64,000 nucleotides of DNA from Glycomyces sp040645615 (GTDB taxonomy: Bacteria; Actinomycetota; Actinomycetes; Mycobacteriales; Micromonosporaceae): positions 49,069 to 113,068 of the forward strand of contig NZ_JBEYYO010000018.1 in NCBI RefSeq assembly GCF_040645615.1, given 5' to 3'. The position numbers were made by a program, and so were the translations under genes. Numbering within the stretch: position 1 is the stretch's first letter; each line of letters begins with the position of its first letter. Positions 16,143 to 24,761 of the stretch are shown piece by piece. The notes under the pieces are model-generated. The model did no database searches. It had not been told where the DNA came from and worked only from the letters and a program-made list of their open reading frames with translations.

Positions 16143-17175
16143 CGAGCGACGCGTCCGCGTGGCCGTGATCGGCGCGAGCGGCTACACCGGCGGCGAGACC
16201 GCGCGGCTCCTGGCCGACCACCCCGACGCGGACCTGGTGTTCCTCTCGGCCGAACGCCATGCGGGACAGACGATCGGCGCGGTCCACCCGTGGCTGCGCA
16301 ACCACCCCGACCTCGGCGGCCGGAAACTGCGGCCGCTCGACGAACTGCCCGAAGTGGACGTGGCGTTCGCGTGCCTGCCCGGCGGCACGCTGCCGCAGGT
16401 GCTGCCGCTCATCGCGGCCAAGGCCGAGCGCGTGCTCAACCTCGCCGGGGACTTCCGGCTCGCCGACCGCGCCGAGACCCGCCGCCACTACCCGGCCTCC
16501 GAGGCCGTGGACGAGAAGTTCGCGTACTTCGTGCCCGAGTTCTCGACCGACCTTGGCGCCGAGCGGTTCGTGAACCTGCCCGGGTGCATGGCCGTGGCCT
16601 CGCTGTACGCCCTCTACCCGCTGCTGTGCGACGACCTGGTGGAACCGAGGATCGTGGTCGACGCCAAGACCGGCTCGTCCGGTTCGGGCAAGGGCACGGG
16701 CGAGCACCCGGCAGAACGGGCCGGGAACTTCCGCGTCCACCGCCCGCACGGCCACCGGCACGCCCCGGAGATCCGGCAGGCGCTGGCCGAGTACACCGGG
16801 CTCGAACCCGAACTCCAGTTCTCGACCCACAGCCTGGACCTGCCACGCGGCATCCTCGTGACCTGCTACTCGCAACTGCGCGAAGGGGTCTCGACCCTCG
16901 AAGTGAAGCGGGCGTTCGCTTCGGCATACGCGGGCAAGCCGTTCGTGAAGGTGCGCACCGCGCCCAAACGGCCGCAGGACTTCCCGATGATCAAGGCCGT
17001 GGTCGGCTCGAACCTCGCCGAGGTGGCCGTGAGCGTCCAGGGCACCGAGGCGGTGAGCGTCGCGGCGCTGGACAACCTCGTCAAAGGCGCTGCGGGACAG
17101 GCGGTGCAGACGATGAACCTCATGATGGGCCTGGACGAGTCGACCGGGCTGCCGACCACGGCGGTGGGCCCGTGA
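16135..17175 (+). CDS. lysY: LysY/ArgC-type reductase of a carrier-bound acyl phosphate
   Basis: A 346-aa NADPH-dependent reductase of the N-acetyl-glutamyl-phosphate reductase family. The Rossmann motif GASGYTGGETARLL is at the N-terminus, the catalytic Cys is in FVNLPGCMAVASLYAL, and KTGSSGSGKG and HRPHGHRHAPEI (catalytic His region) follow. It would convert the gamma-phosphate made by LysZ on carrier-bound glutamate to the semialdehyde. The TTG start overlaps the aminotransferase by 8 bp; no better start is available without losing the Rossmann strand. The stop overlaps the next gene by 4 bp (GTGA). Confidence 0.92.
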   Translation: MADERRVRVAVIGASGYTGGETARLLADHPDADLVFLSAERHAGQTIGAVHPWLRNHPDLGGRKLRPLDELPEVDVAFACLPGGTLPQVLPLIAAKAERVLNLAGDFRLADRAETRRHYPASEAVDEKFAYFVPEFSTDLGAERFVNLPGCMAVASLYALYPLLCDDLVEPRIVVDAKTGSSGSGKGTGEHPAERAGNFRVHRPHGHRHAPEIRQALAEYTGLEPELQFSTHSLDLPRGILVTCYSQLREGVSTLEVKRAFASAYAGKPFVKVRTAPKRPQDFPMIKAVVGSNLAEVAVSVQGTEAVSVAALDNLVKGAAGQAVQTMNLMMGLDESTGLPTTAVGP

Positions 17176-19016
17176 AGCCGCTCTATTGCGTCAAGGTCGG
17201 CAGCGCCACTTTGGACCGCTGTGCGCCCGGCAACGGGATCTACGCCGAGCTGGCCGCGTTCGCGCGGCGGGGCGCGCGGGTGCTCATGGTCGCGGGCGGC
17301 GCGGCCGGGATCGAGCGGCATTACCGCGACATCGGGCGCGAGATGCCGCAGCTGCGCCTCGCGTCGGGGGACGCGGTGCGCTACTGCCCGCCCGAGGAGA
17401 TGGAGCACCTCGTCGAGGCCTATCGGCGGGTCACGCTGCCCGCGGTGGAGGCGGGCCTGGGCGCGCTCGGTCTGGCCGTGCACACCGCAGTGGCGACGGG
17501 TCTGGTGCGCGGCGTGCCGAACCGGCCGCTCAAGGCGCAGGGCGCGAACGGGCGGGTGCGGGTGGTGCGCGACCACCGGGCCGGGCTGCCGACCGAAGTG
17601 GACGTCGAGCGGCTGGGTGCGCTGCTGGACGCGTTCGACCTGGTGTGCCTCAGCCCGCCGATCGCGGACACGGGCGGGGGTACGCCGCTCAACGCGGACG
17701 CCGACGTGCTGGCGGCGGTGCTCGCGAACGCGATGGGCGCCGATCACCTGCGGCTGGTCACCGGGACCGCCGGGCTGCTCGCCGACCCGGGCGATCCGGC
17801 CTCGACCGTCACGGACCTGTACCCCGGGGACGGGGCCCGGTACGCGGGCGGGCGCATGAAGCAGAAGGTGCGGGCCGCCGAGCTCGCGCTCTCGGCGAGC
17901 GCCGACGTGGCGATCTGCGGCCCGGACACGATGGAGGACCACACGGGTTGGACCCGGTTCTGGCCGAGCCGCGAGCCCGCGCCGGATCTGGCGCTGCTCA
18001 CGCGCGCGGCGGCGGTGCCGTCGGTCTCGGGCGACGAGCACGAGCTCGCGGCGTACCTGCGGGACTGGTGCACCGCGAGAGACATCGAAGCCAAAGTGGA
18101 CCCGGCCGGGAACCTGGTGGCGACCAAGGGGGACGGGCCGAGGCGACTGCTCATGCTCGGGCACCTGGACACGGTCCCGTTCCACTGGCCCACGGCGTGG
18201 GAGCCGGAGGGGACGCTGTTCGGTCGAGGCACTGTGGACGCCAAGGGCTGCCTGGTGAACTTCCTCGAAGTGCTGGCGGCCACGGAGGTCGGCGAAGGGC
18301 ACCAGATCCGGGTGGTCGGCGCGGTCGAGGAGGAGGTCTCTTCGTCGAAGGGCGCGTTCTGGGTTCGGGACCACTACCCGGCCGACGCGGTGATCGTGGG
18401 CGAGCCGAGCGGCTCGGGGACGTTGACGCTGGGCTACCACGGGCTGTTCAAACTGCGGATCACCGCGACCGTCGACAGTGGGCATTCGGCGGCGAGGGAC
18501 GCGGTGTCCGCGCCCGACGCGCTGATCGCGGCGCTGGCGGCGTATCGCGAGGCGGTGCTGGCCGAGGCTCCGGAGGCGCTGAGCGCTGTGATCGACACCT
18601 GGACGTCCCGGCAGCCCGGCCGCGACGCGGCTACGGCGATCTTGAACTTCCGCATTCCTCCAGGGGCGGAACCGGAAGCGCTCATCAAGGCGCTCCCGCG
18701 GCTGCCGGGGGTGGACGCGGCGATCCTGCGGGCCACCCCCGGTCACCAGGGCGGGCGCACGTCACCGCTGGCCAAGTCGTTCGCGAGGGCCTTCGCGGGC
18801 GCGGGTGTCAAGCCCCGGCATGTGGTCAAGAAGGGGACCTCCGACATGAACACGCTGGCCACGACCTGGACGGGCGTCCCGATGGTCGCGTACGGGCCCG
18901 GGGATTCGGCGCTGGACCACACCGACGCGGAGCGGATCGACGCCGAAGAAGTCAGGCAGGCGCGCGCGGTATTGCAAGCGGCGGTGGCGGACTGGATGGA
19001 GAGGGAGGCGCGATGA
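17172..19016 (+). CDS. Fused LysZ-type kinase and LysK-type deacylase
   Basis: One 614-aa frame encodes two enzymes that are normally separate. Residues 1-260 are an amino-acid kinase of the LysZ/ArgB type (KVGSATLD, VAGGAAGIERHY, PLKAQGANGRVRVVRDHRAG, TPLNADADVLAAVLANAMGA, GGRMKQKVRAAELALSASAD). Residues 270-614 are an M20 metallopeptidase of the LysK type with metal ligands in LMLGHLDTVPF, GTVDAKG, VEEEVSS, VGEPSG and DHTDAERID. The kinase would phosphorylate the cargo on the carrier, and the deacylase would cleave the finished amino acid from it. The frame is continuous, with no internal ribosome binding site noticed at the junction (near 17930-17990), so a true fusion is likely. It overlaps both neighbours by 4 bp. 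Confidence 0.9.
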   Translation: MKPLYCVKVGSATLDRCAPGNGIYAELAAFARRGARVLMVAGGAAGIERHYRDIGREMPQLRLASGDAVRYCPPEEMEHLVEAYRRVTLPAVEAGLGALGLAVHTAVATGLVRGVPNRPLKAQGANGRVRVVRDHRAGLPTEVDVERLGALLDAFDLVCLSPPIADTGGGTPLNADADVLAAVLANAMGADHLRLVTGTAGLLADPGDPASTVTDLYPGDGARYAGGRMKQKVRAAELALSASADVAICGPDTMEDHTGWTRFWPSREPAPDLALLTRAAAVPSVSGDEHELAAYLRDWCTARDIEAKVDPAGNLVATKGDGPRRLLMLGHLDTVPFHWPTAWEPEGTLFGRGTVDAKGCLVNFLEVLAATEVGEGHQIRVVGAVEEEVSSSKGAFWVRDHYPADAVIVGEPSGSGTLTLGYHGLFKLRITATVDSGHSAARDAVSAPDALIAALAAYREAVLAEAPEALSAVIDTWTSRQPGRDAATAILNFRIPPGAEPEALIKALPRLPGVDAAILRATPGHQGGRTSPLAKSFARAFAGAGVKPRHVVKKGTSDMNTLATTWTGVPMVAYGPGDSALDHTDAERIDAEEVRQARAVLQAAVADWMEREAR

Positions 19017-19822
19017 GTGCGCTCGCGTACGTCGAGGGGCTCGCGGTGCGGCCCTCGCATGTGGATCGGGCCGCGCGGGCTCGGCGGCTGATCGTGGACA
19101 TGGCCGCGAGTGAGCGCGGCTGCCACCTGGGCGGGAGCCTGTCGGTGATCGACCTGCTGCTGGCCGCGTTCGACCGGGCCGAGGGCGACGACGGCACCCG
19201 CGTCGTGTTGAGCAAGGGCCACGCCGCCGCGGGGTTGTACGCGGCGCTGCACGTGACCGGGCGGCTCGCCGAGAACCCGGCCCCGCATTACGGCCAGGTC
19301 GGGCATCCGTACACCGGGCACCCGGGGCCAAAGGTCCCCGGCGTGGCGTTCCCGACCGGGAGCCTCGGGCACGGGGTGCCGTACGCGGCCGGTTGGGCGC
19401 TGGCGCAACGGCTCTCGGGCCGAGGCGGGCTCGGGATCGCCGTGAGCGGCGACGGGGAGCTCCAGGAGGGTCTCGTGTGGGAGACGGTCCAGGTCGCGGC
19501 GGCGCGGCGGCTCGGGAACTTCGTGCTGCTCGTGGACCGCAACGGCGGCCAGAACGACGGCCTCGTGGCCGACATCTCGCCGCTGCCCGACCTCGCGGAC
19601 CGCTTCGGGGCCTTCGGGTTCGACGCGGCCGAAGTGGACGGCCACGACCACGCGGCGCTGACCGCGATCCTCGCCGGGGAGCGCCCGGGCGACCGCCCGC
19701 TGGCGGTCATCGCGACCACGGTGAAGGGCAAGGGGGTCCGCGCCGTCGAGGGCAAGGCCGGGTCGCATTACGTGAAGATCGACGCCGAGCGGGCCGAGAA
19801 GTGGAAGCGGGGCATCCGATGA
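19013..19822 (+). CDS. Transketolase, N-terminal (TPP-binding) subunit
   Basis: A 269-aa half-transketolase. The thiamine diphosphate motif runs from SGDGELQEGLVWETVQ to LLVDRNGGQNDG. Substrate-loop motifs VLSKGHAAAGLYAAL and PTGSLGHGVPYAAG match split transketolases. With the C-terminal subunit it forms the active enzyme. In the vazabitide-type AmCP pathway such a pair adds a two-carbon ketol unit to carrier-bound glutamate semialdehyde. ATG overlaps the preceding stop by 4 bp. The cluster location and split form distinguish it from the pentose-phosphate enzyme. Confidence 0.93.
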   Translation: MSALAYVEGLAVRPSHVDRAARARRLIVDMAASERGCHLGGSLSVIDLLLAAFDRAEGDDGTRVVLSKGHAAAGLYAALHVTGRLAENPAPHYGQVGHPYTGHPGPKVPGVAFPTGSLGHGVPYAAGWALAQRLSGRGGLGIAVSGDGELQEGLVWETVQVAAARRLGNFVLLVDRNGGQNDGLVADISPLPDLADRFGAFGFDAAEVDGHDHAALTAILAGERPGDRPLAVIATTVKGKGVRAVEGKAGSHYVKIDAERAEKWKRGIR

Positions 19823-20022
19823 CTCATTATTCGAAACGGCCGACGATCCGGGCCGCGGCCACCCGAGTCGACCACTCGGACGCCGCCTTCCCTCGAACTC
19901 GTGATCGCCGCCCAGCGGCATCGCCGTCGCCGAGACCGCGCCTCGCTCAGGGCGCGATCCGGCTCGCGGCCGCACCGACTCGCGGCGACCTCGACTCGAT
20001 GAACGCGAGGGGCACCTCATGA
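19819..20022 (+). CDS. 67-codon orphan ORF bridging the transketolase genes
   Basis: An ATG overlapping the stop of the N-terminal transketolase gene (ATGA) opens a 67-codon frame that ends exactly in an ATGA overlap with the C-terminal subunit gene. The predicted peptide is rich in Arg, Ala and Pro, has no recognisable domain, and includes short repeats of a GACTCG-like motif at the DNA level. It may be a real small protein, a coupling spacer, or chance in GC-rich DNA. Without it the two subunit genes would be separated by 196 bp, unusual in an operon otherwise this compact. Confidence 0.35.
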   Translation: MTHYSKRPTIRAAATRVDHSDAAFPRTRDRRPAASPSPRPRLAQGAIRLAAAPTRGDLDSMNARGTS

Positions 20023-20963
20023 CGACCGCGACGCTCTCCGGACGCGACGCCTACCGCGCCGAGCTGACCGCGCTCGCCCAGGCCGATCCCGCGATCCTCT
20101 GTCTCGAAGCCGATCTCGGCGGGAAAGGGCACCCGTTCGCCGAGGCGCATCCCGACCGGTTCTTCAACGTCGGGATCGCCGAGGGGGCGATGATCGACAT
20201 GGCCGCCGGGCTCGCGTCGGCCGGGTACAAGCCGTTCGTGAGCACGTTCGCGCCGTTCGCGACCCTGCGCGCCGCCGAGAGCTTCAAGCTCGCGCTCGGC
20301 TACCTGGGCGCGGGCGTCACCGTGGTCGCGCCGTATGCGGGCGTGTCCGGGGCCTGGTTCGGGACCACCCACCACTGCCTCGAAGACCTCGCGGTGGCCC
20401 GCGCGGTGCCCGGGGTCGTCATCGCGGCCCCCTACGGGGAGCAGGCGATGCGCGCGGTGGTCGCCGAGGCCGCCGCGTCGGGGCGCCCGCACTACATCCG
20501 CACCGGCCGCAACGCGGTCTACGACAGCCTCTCCCCCGCCGGCACCAGGCCGCCGCCGGTCCAATGGGCCGCCGAAGGAGCATCGGGTACGCCGTGCCTG
20601 GTGTCGGTGGGGGAAGAGGCCACCCGGCTGTGCCTGGAGGCCACCGCGATCGCACCGGACCTCGCCCACGCGAACCTGTGCTATGTGGACGACGAGAGCC
20701 TCGCGGTCGCCGCCGTCGAACTCGCGTCGCGGCACACCCGGTTCACCGTCGTCGAGGAGCACCGCCGCGCCGGAGGCGTCGCCGAAGCGCTCGCGCTGCT
20801 GCTGCCCGACTGCCGCGTCACCGGCGCGAGCGCAGGCGACGGCTGGCCCGTCGAAGGCGGCGACCACGCCCAGACCCTGGCCCAGATCGGCCTGACCGTC
20901 ACCGCCGTGCTCGACGCGGCGGCCCAGCACCCAAGGGAGACCGCACCATGCACGTCCTCATGA
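20019..20963 (+). CDS. Transketolase, C-terminal (pyrimidine-binding) subunit
   Basis: A 314-aa partner of the N-terminal half. The pyrimidine-binding domain has the activating Glu in FFNVGIAEGAMIDMAAGLAS, followed by FVSTFAPFATLRAAESFK and the phosphate/substrate region THHCLEDLAVARAVPG. A C-terminal transketolase domain follows (PCLVSVGEEATRLCLEA, FTVVEEHRRAGGVAEALA). Start context GAGGGG-CACCTC-ATG is acceptable. It overlaps the ATP-grasp gene downstream by 16 bp. Both halves are required for activity. Confidence 0.93.
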   Translation: MTTATLSGRDAYRAELTALAQADPAILCLEADLGGKGHPFAEAHPDRFFNVGIAEGAMIDMAAGLASAGYKPFVSTFAPFATLRAAESFKLALGYLGAGVTVVAPYAGVSGAWFGTTHHCLEDLAVARAVPGVVIAAPYGEQAMRAVVAEAAASGRPHYIRTGRNAVYDSLSPAGTRPPPVQWAAEGASGTPCLVSVGEEATRLCLEATAIAPDLAHANLCYVDDESLAVAAVELASRHTRFTVVEEHRRAGGVAEALALLLPDCRVTGASAGDGWPVEGGDHAQTLAQIGLTVTAVLDAAAQHPRETAPCTSS

Positions 20964-22201
20964 TCGAATGCAACCCGAACGGCATGGCGGGCATCGCCAA
21001 CGCCCTCGAACTCGGCCACGACGTCACGCTCGTCTCGGTCGACCCGGACTTCTACCTCGCGATCTCTCCGCTCACCGCCGGGGCGTACGCGCACCCGAAC
21101 TGCACGGTGGTCAAGAGCGAGGCCGCGTTCGACATCGAAGCGCTCGTGGCCCTGGCCGAGGCGCTCCACGCCGAGCACCCCGTCCACGGCGTCACGACCT
21201 ACAGCGAGTATCACACCGTCCACACCGCGGCCGTGGCCCAGGCGCTCGGCCTGCCCGGCATGAGCGTCGACGGCGCGCGCAACGCGCGCCACAAGCACCG
21301 GACCAGGCTCGCCCTCGACGGCAATGGCGTCCCGCAGCCCAGGTTCCGGCACGTGGCCGACCCCGCCGAGGTCGAGGCCGCGGTGCGCGAGATCGGGTTC
21401 CCCTGCGTCGCAAAGCCCTCCGACGGCACGGCGAGCCTGCACGTGCTGCACCTCAAGGACGAGCGGGACCTCCGCGAGTACCTCGCCGACCTCGAAGGCG
21501 TGGCCGACTACGGGCGCGGCGTGGTCCGCATCCCCGACATCGTGATCGAACAGTTCGTGCCCGGCGAGCTCATCTCGGTCGAGTCCTGTGTGCTCGGTCC
21601 CGGCGAGATCGTGAACCTCGGCCTCACCGACCGGCCCCTGAGCGGGTTCCCGCACTTCATCGAGATGGGCGCGACCTACTTCACCGGACACGACCTCCAA
21701 GAGGAGCTGTTCGCGCTCACCACGAAGGCCCTCGAAGGCCTCGGCGTCGACTTCGGGTTCATCCACACCGAGTTCCTGCTCGGCCCCGACGGGCCGGTGC
21801 TGTGCGAGGTCAACGGCCGCCTCATCGGCGGCATCGTGCCCTCGCTCATGCAGATCACCAGCGGCGTGGACGCCTACCTCGAAGTGATCCGCCAGGCCCT
21901 CGGCGAGCGGCCCGAACTGCCCTTCCCCGGCGAGACCACCGCGGGCGGGCACTGGTTCGGCGCCCCGCTCGACGGCGTGGTCGAGGACATCGCCTTCGAC
22001 GCCGTCGAGACCCAGCCCGGGTTCCACTCTGCGCTGGCGTACAAGAAGCCCGGCACGCGGGTGTCGCGGCTGTCGAAGTCCAATTTCGACTGGATCGGGC
22101 ACGTGATCTTCACCGGGGCCGATCGCGCCGAGGTCAACAAGCGCTGCGAAGCGGCCCTGGACCACATCGACCTGCGCATGAAGCTGGCGGTGGCGCGATG
22201 A
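20948..22201 (+). CDS. ATP-grasp ligase 1
   Basis: A 417-aa ATP-grasp enzyme of the amino-acid/carboxylate-amine ligase type. After an N-terminal pre-ATP-grasp domain come KHRTRLALDGNGVPQPRFRHV, GFPCVAKPSDGTASLHV (P-loop-like Lys), DIVIEQFVPGELISVES and FIHTEFLLGPDGPVLCEVNG (metal-binding Glu and Asn). The C-terminal region (AGGHWFGAPLDGVVEDI, PGTRVSRLSKSNFDWIGHVIFTG) is typical of BacD-like L-amino-acid ligases. It would activate a carboxylate as acyl phosphate and join it to an amine, probably coupling the released diamino acid to another amino acid. The partner is unknown. It overlaps both neighbours. Confidence 0.9.
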   Translation: MHVLMIECNPNGMAGIANALELGHDVTLVSVDPDFYLAISPLTAGAYAHPNCTVVKSEAAFDIEALVALAEALHAEHPVHGVTTYSEYHTVHTAAVAQALGLPGMSVDGARNARHKHRTRLALDGNGVPQPRFRHVADPAEVEAAVREIGFPCVAKPSDGTASLHVLHLKDERDLREYLADLEGVADYGRGVVRIPDIVIEQFVPGELISVESCVLGPGEIVNLGLTDRPLSGFPHFIEMGATYFTGHDLQEELFALTTKALEGLGVDFGFIHTEFLLGPDGPVLCEVNGRLIGGIVPSLMQITSGVDAYLEVIRQALGERPELPFPGETTAGGHWFGAPLDGVVEDIAFDAVETQPGFHSALAYKKPGTRVSRLSKSNFDWIGHVIFTGADRAEVNKRCEAALDHIDLRMKLAVAR

Positions 22202-23505
22202 CCGCGACCGTCTACAAAGGGGTGTCGATCCCGGTCCTGGACCGGGCCGTGCTCTACGACGTGGTCGTCGAGGACGGCCGCTTCGCCCGCGTCGACGTCG
22301 CCGACCGGCCCCGCGGCGGCAGCGCCACCGAGCTGTGGCCCGGCTACACCGAGGCCCACGCGCACTTCGCGCTGCCGTGCAACTGGGACGACTCCCTCGA
22401 CTCGCCGCGCATCACCGCGCTCCAGCACCTCTACCACGGCGTGACGCACGTGGTGGACAAGTTCGGGTTCCCCGTGATCGCCGAGGAATGGGAGGCGGGC
22501 AAGGCCGAGTCCCCCTGGCCTTACCCCGAAGTCGTGCACTGCGGGTACGCGGTCACGGCGATGACCGACGGCGCGGGGCGCAACGGCCACGGCGTCGAGT
22601 TCCCCGCGCCGGTGTACATGCTCGCCGTCGAATCCGATCTGGAGATCGCGTTGCGCGCCAACGAAGAGCGCGGCGCGACGTTCCTCAAGGCGATGTTCAC
22701 CGACGGCACCGAGCAGCCCGGCAGCCCCGTGCGGTTCTCGCGCATGTCCGAGCGGATCCTCCGCTTCACCGCCCGCATGGCCGCCGAACGCGGGCTCCCG
22801 GCCGTGATCGACTGCAACACGCTCGAAGAGACCCGGTTCGCCTACGAATGCGGGTTCCGGCTGTTCGCACACTCGGTGCGCGACACCGAACTCACCGAAG
22901 CGGACTGGAAAGAGTTCGACGGCGCCAGGTTCGTGTCCACACTGGCCGGACTGCGTCCGATGATCATGACCCGCGAGGACTTCGACGCCGAATACGGCCG
23001 CCCCGGGTTCGCCCAGACGCAGGACCCGTTCAACCTCGAATTCGTCCAGAAGATCGAGCAGCCCTACGGCATCGAGTACGGCGTCCAGGAGACCCGCACC
23101 GCCGCCCTCACCGACATGCGGGCCAACGCGCTCGCCGCGCTCGACCGAGGCCGGCTCCTGGTCGGCACCGACTCGGGGAACCTCGGCGCCTACCACGGCT
23201 ACTCGTTCCTCTCCGAACTCGACCTGCTGCGCGGCGACGACACCTCCGCGGATCTCGCGTTCCGACTCCGCGAGCAGGCCACTGTGGGCGGACGGCACTA
23301 CTTCGACGAACTCGCCGGAAGGCCCGCGGCCCAGCCGATCGCGGTCGGGCAGGCCGCCACGTTCAACCTCATCGACCCCGCCGCCCCACTCTCGGCGCTG
23401 CCCGAGACCACCGTCGTCCAAGGCACGGTGATCGACCGCGACGCCGTCGCGGCCCAGATCGCCGAGCTCCGCGCAGGCAAGACGAAAGGCAAGGTCGTGC
23501 TGTGA
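22198..23505 (+). CDS. Amidohydrolase-superfamily enzyme
   Basis: A 435-aa metal-dependent hydrolase. The first metal motif is in YTEAHAHFALP (HxH), a candidate carbamylated Lys is in TFLKAMFTDG, a His is in LFAHSVRDTE, and the final Asp is in LLVGTDSGNLGAYHGY. The N-terminal beta-sandwich is short, and the C-terminus (VGQAATFNLIDPAAPL, then VVQGTVIDRDAV) is typical of imidazolonepropionase/dihydroorotase-like members. In this operon it could open or close a cyclic amide/imine or trim a protecting group. The exact reaction cannot be read from the sequence. Confidence 0.85.
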   Translation: MTATVYKGVSIPVLDRAVLYDVVVEDGRFARVDVADRPRGGSATELWPGYTEAHAHFALPCNWDDSLDSPRITALQHLYHGVTHVVDKFGFPVIAEEWEAGKAESPWPYPEVVHCGYAVTAMTDGAGRNGHGVEFPAPVYMLAVESDLEIALRANEERGATFLKAMFTDGTEQPGSPVRFSRMSERILRFTARMAAERGLPAVIDCNTLEETRFAYECGFRLFAHSVRDTELTEADWKEFDGARFVSTLAGLRPMIMTREDFDAEYGRPGFAQTQDPFNLEFVQKIEQPYGIEYGVQETRTAALTDMRANALAALDRGRLLVGTDSGNLGAYHGYSFLSELDLLRGDDTSADLAFRLREQATVGGRHYFDELAGRPAAQPIAVGQAATFNLIDPAAPLSALPETTVVQGTVIDRDAVAAQIAELRAGKTKGKVVL

Positions 23506-24746
23506 CCGCCCAACGCAGACGGACCCTCATCGGGGTCAACGCCGGGATCTTCCTGGCCCACATCGGCAACTTCATCTGGTTCCCGATCCTCGTGGCCGCC
23601 CTCGGCGGCACCGACTCGGGATTCTGGGCGGGCCTGGTCATGTGCATGACCTACGTGGGCCGCCTGCTCGCGACGTTCTCCTACGAGGGCGTCGCGGCCC
23701 GCGCCGGCATCCGCGGCGCAGTGTTCCTCGGCACCGCGCTCGAAGCGGTGTCGCTGCTGGGCATGGGCTTCGCCGGCGGCGTGGGGGTCTACTGCGCGCT
23801 GGCGTTCTTCATCGGCTTCGGCTCCGGGACCGCGTTCCCGGGCCTGAAGAACGTGCTCGTGTCCTATCCGGAGGACGAGCGGCCCAAGGCGTTCTCGACG
23901 TTCCAGATGGCGGCCCAGGTGGGCCTGTTCGGCGGCGCGCTCGTCGGGGGCCTCCTCGCCGGGTTCGACCTGCGCGTGGTCTTCGCGATCGTGTTCGCGA
24001 TCTTCGTGGGCTTCTGCCTCTCCGCGTCGGCGTTCATCCCCAAGCACGGCTTCGAGCCCGCGACCGGCGAACCCGCGCCCGAACCGGAGCGGCAGGAACG
24101 AACGCCGCTGTTCAGCCTCAAGGTGTTCAAGGGCATCGAAGTGCGCGGCGCCACCGCGTACTTCACGCTCTCGGCGGTGTTCTGGTTCCTGGAGATGTGC
24201 TTCATCGTGGGCATCCCGCTCCACATGCAGCACTTCGCGCCCGACCTCGCGCCGTCGGCGCCGTTCTGGGTCACCGGGCTCACGCTGCTGGTGCTCCAGT
24301 ACCCGCTGTTCAAACTGCTCATCAAGCACCTCCCGCCCGGGACGGTCATGGCCGTGGGCCTGGCGGGCATGGTCGCCGCGTTCCTGGCCTTCGGGCTCGG
24401 GCAGACCACGCTGTGGGTCCTCGCGGGCTGCTTCGTGGTGGTGCTCGGCGAGATCCTGTTCGCGCCCTCGTTCGACATGTGGGTGGCCAGGAAGGTCCCC
24501 GAGGACCGGCTCGCGAGGGCCATGGGGGCCATGCACTTCTTCCGCAGCGCCGGGAACATGGCCGGGGCGCTGCTCGCCGGGCTCATGTTCGACCTGGCCA
24601 TCGACGCCGACATGCCTGGCGCACAATGGCTTCTGGTCGCCGGCGTCGCAGCGGTCTGCGCGCTCATCTGCGCCTTCAGCCGCGAGGAGGCCGACCGAGA
24701 CCCGGCGGCCGCCGAACCCGAACCCGCCACCGCGGGCACCAAGTAG
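23502..24746 (+). CDS. MFS transporter, probable product exporter
   Basis: A 414-aa major facilitator with 12 predicted membrane helices. The N-terminal half runs from LIGVNAGIFLAHIGNFIWFP, and the central cytoplasmic loop (FEPATGEPAPEPERQE) separates the two six-helix bundles. The GTG start overlaps the amidohydrolase gene by 4 bp. Its place inside the operon suggests it exports the final product or confers self-protection. The C-terminus is a Glu/Pro-rich cytoplasmic tail. Confidence 0.88.
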   Translation: MTAQRRRTLIGVNAGIFLAHIGNFIWFPILVAALGGTDSGFWAGLVMCMTYVGRLLATFSYEGVAARAGIRGAVFLGTALEAVSLLGMGFAGGVGVYCALAFFIGFGSGTAFPGLKNVLVSYPEDERPKAFSTFQMAAQVGLFGGALVGGLLAGFDLRVVFAIVFAIFVGFCLSASAFIPKHGFEPATGEPAPEPERQERTPLFSLKVFKGIEVRGATAYFTLSAVFWFLEMCFIVGIPLHMQHFAPDLAPSAPFWVTGLTLLVLQYPLFKLLIKHLPPGTVMAVGLAGMVAAFLAFGLGQTTLWVLAGCFVVVLGEILFAPSFDMWVARKVPEDRLARAMGAMHFFRSAGNMAGALLAGLMFDLAIDADMPGAQWLLVAGVAAVCALICAFSREEADRDPAAAEPEPATAGTK

Positions 24747-24761
24747 TAAGGAGCGAACATC

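Noticed and set aside
13140..19016. Primary lysine or arginine biosynthesis operon
   Set aside because: Homocitrate synthase, homoaconitase and homoisocitrate dehydrogenase are absent, and transketolase, ATP-grasp and exporter genes are part of the same unit. Actinobacteria normally use the diaminopimelate route.
19013..20963. Pentose-phosphate transketolase or DXP synthase
   Set aside because: The enzyme is split and short, and it is embedded by overlaps in the carrier-protein operon. The C-terminal half lacks DXS-specific architecture.
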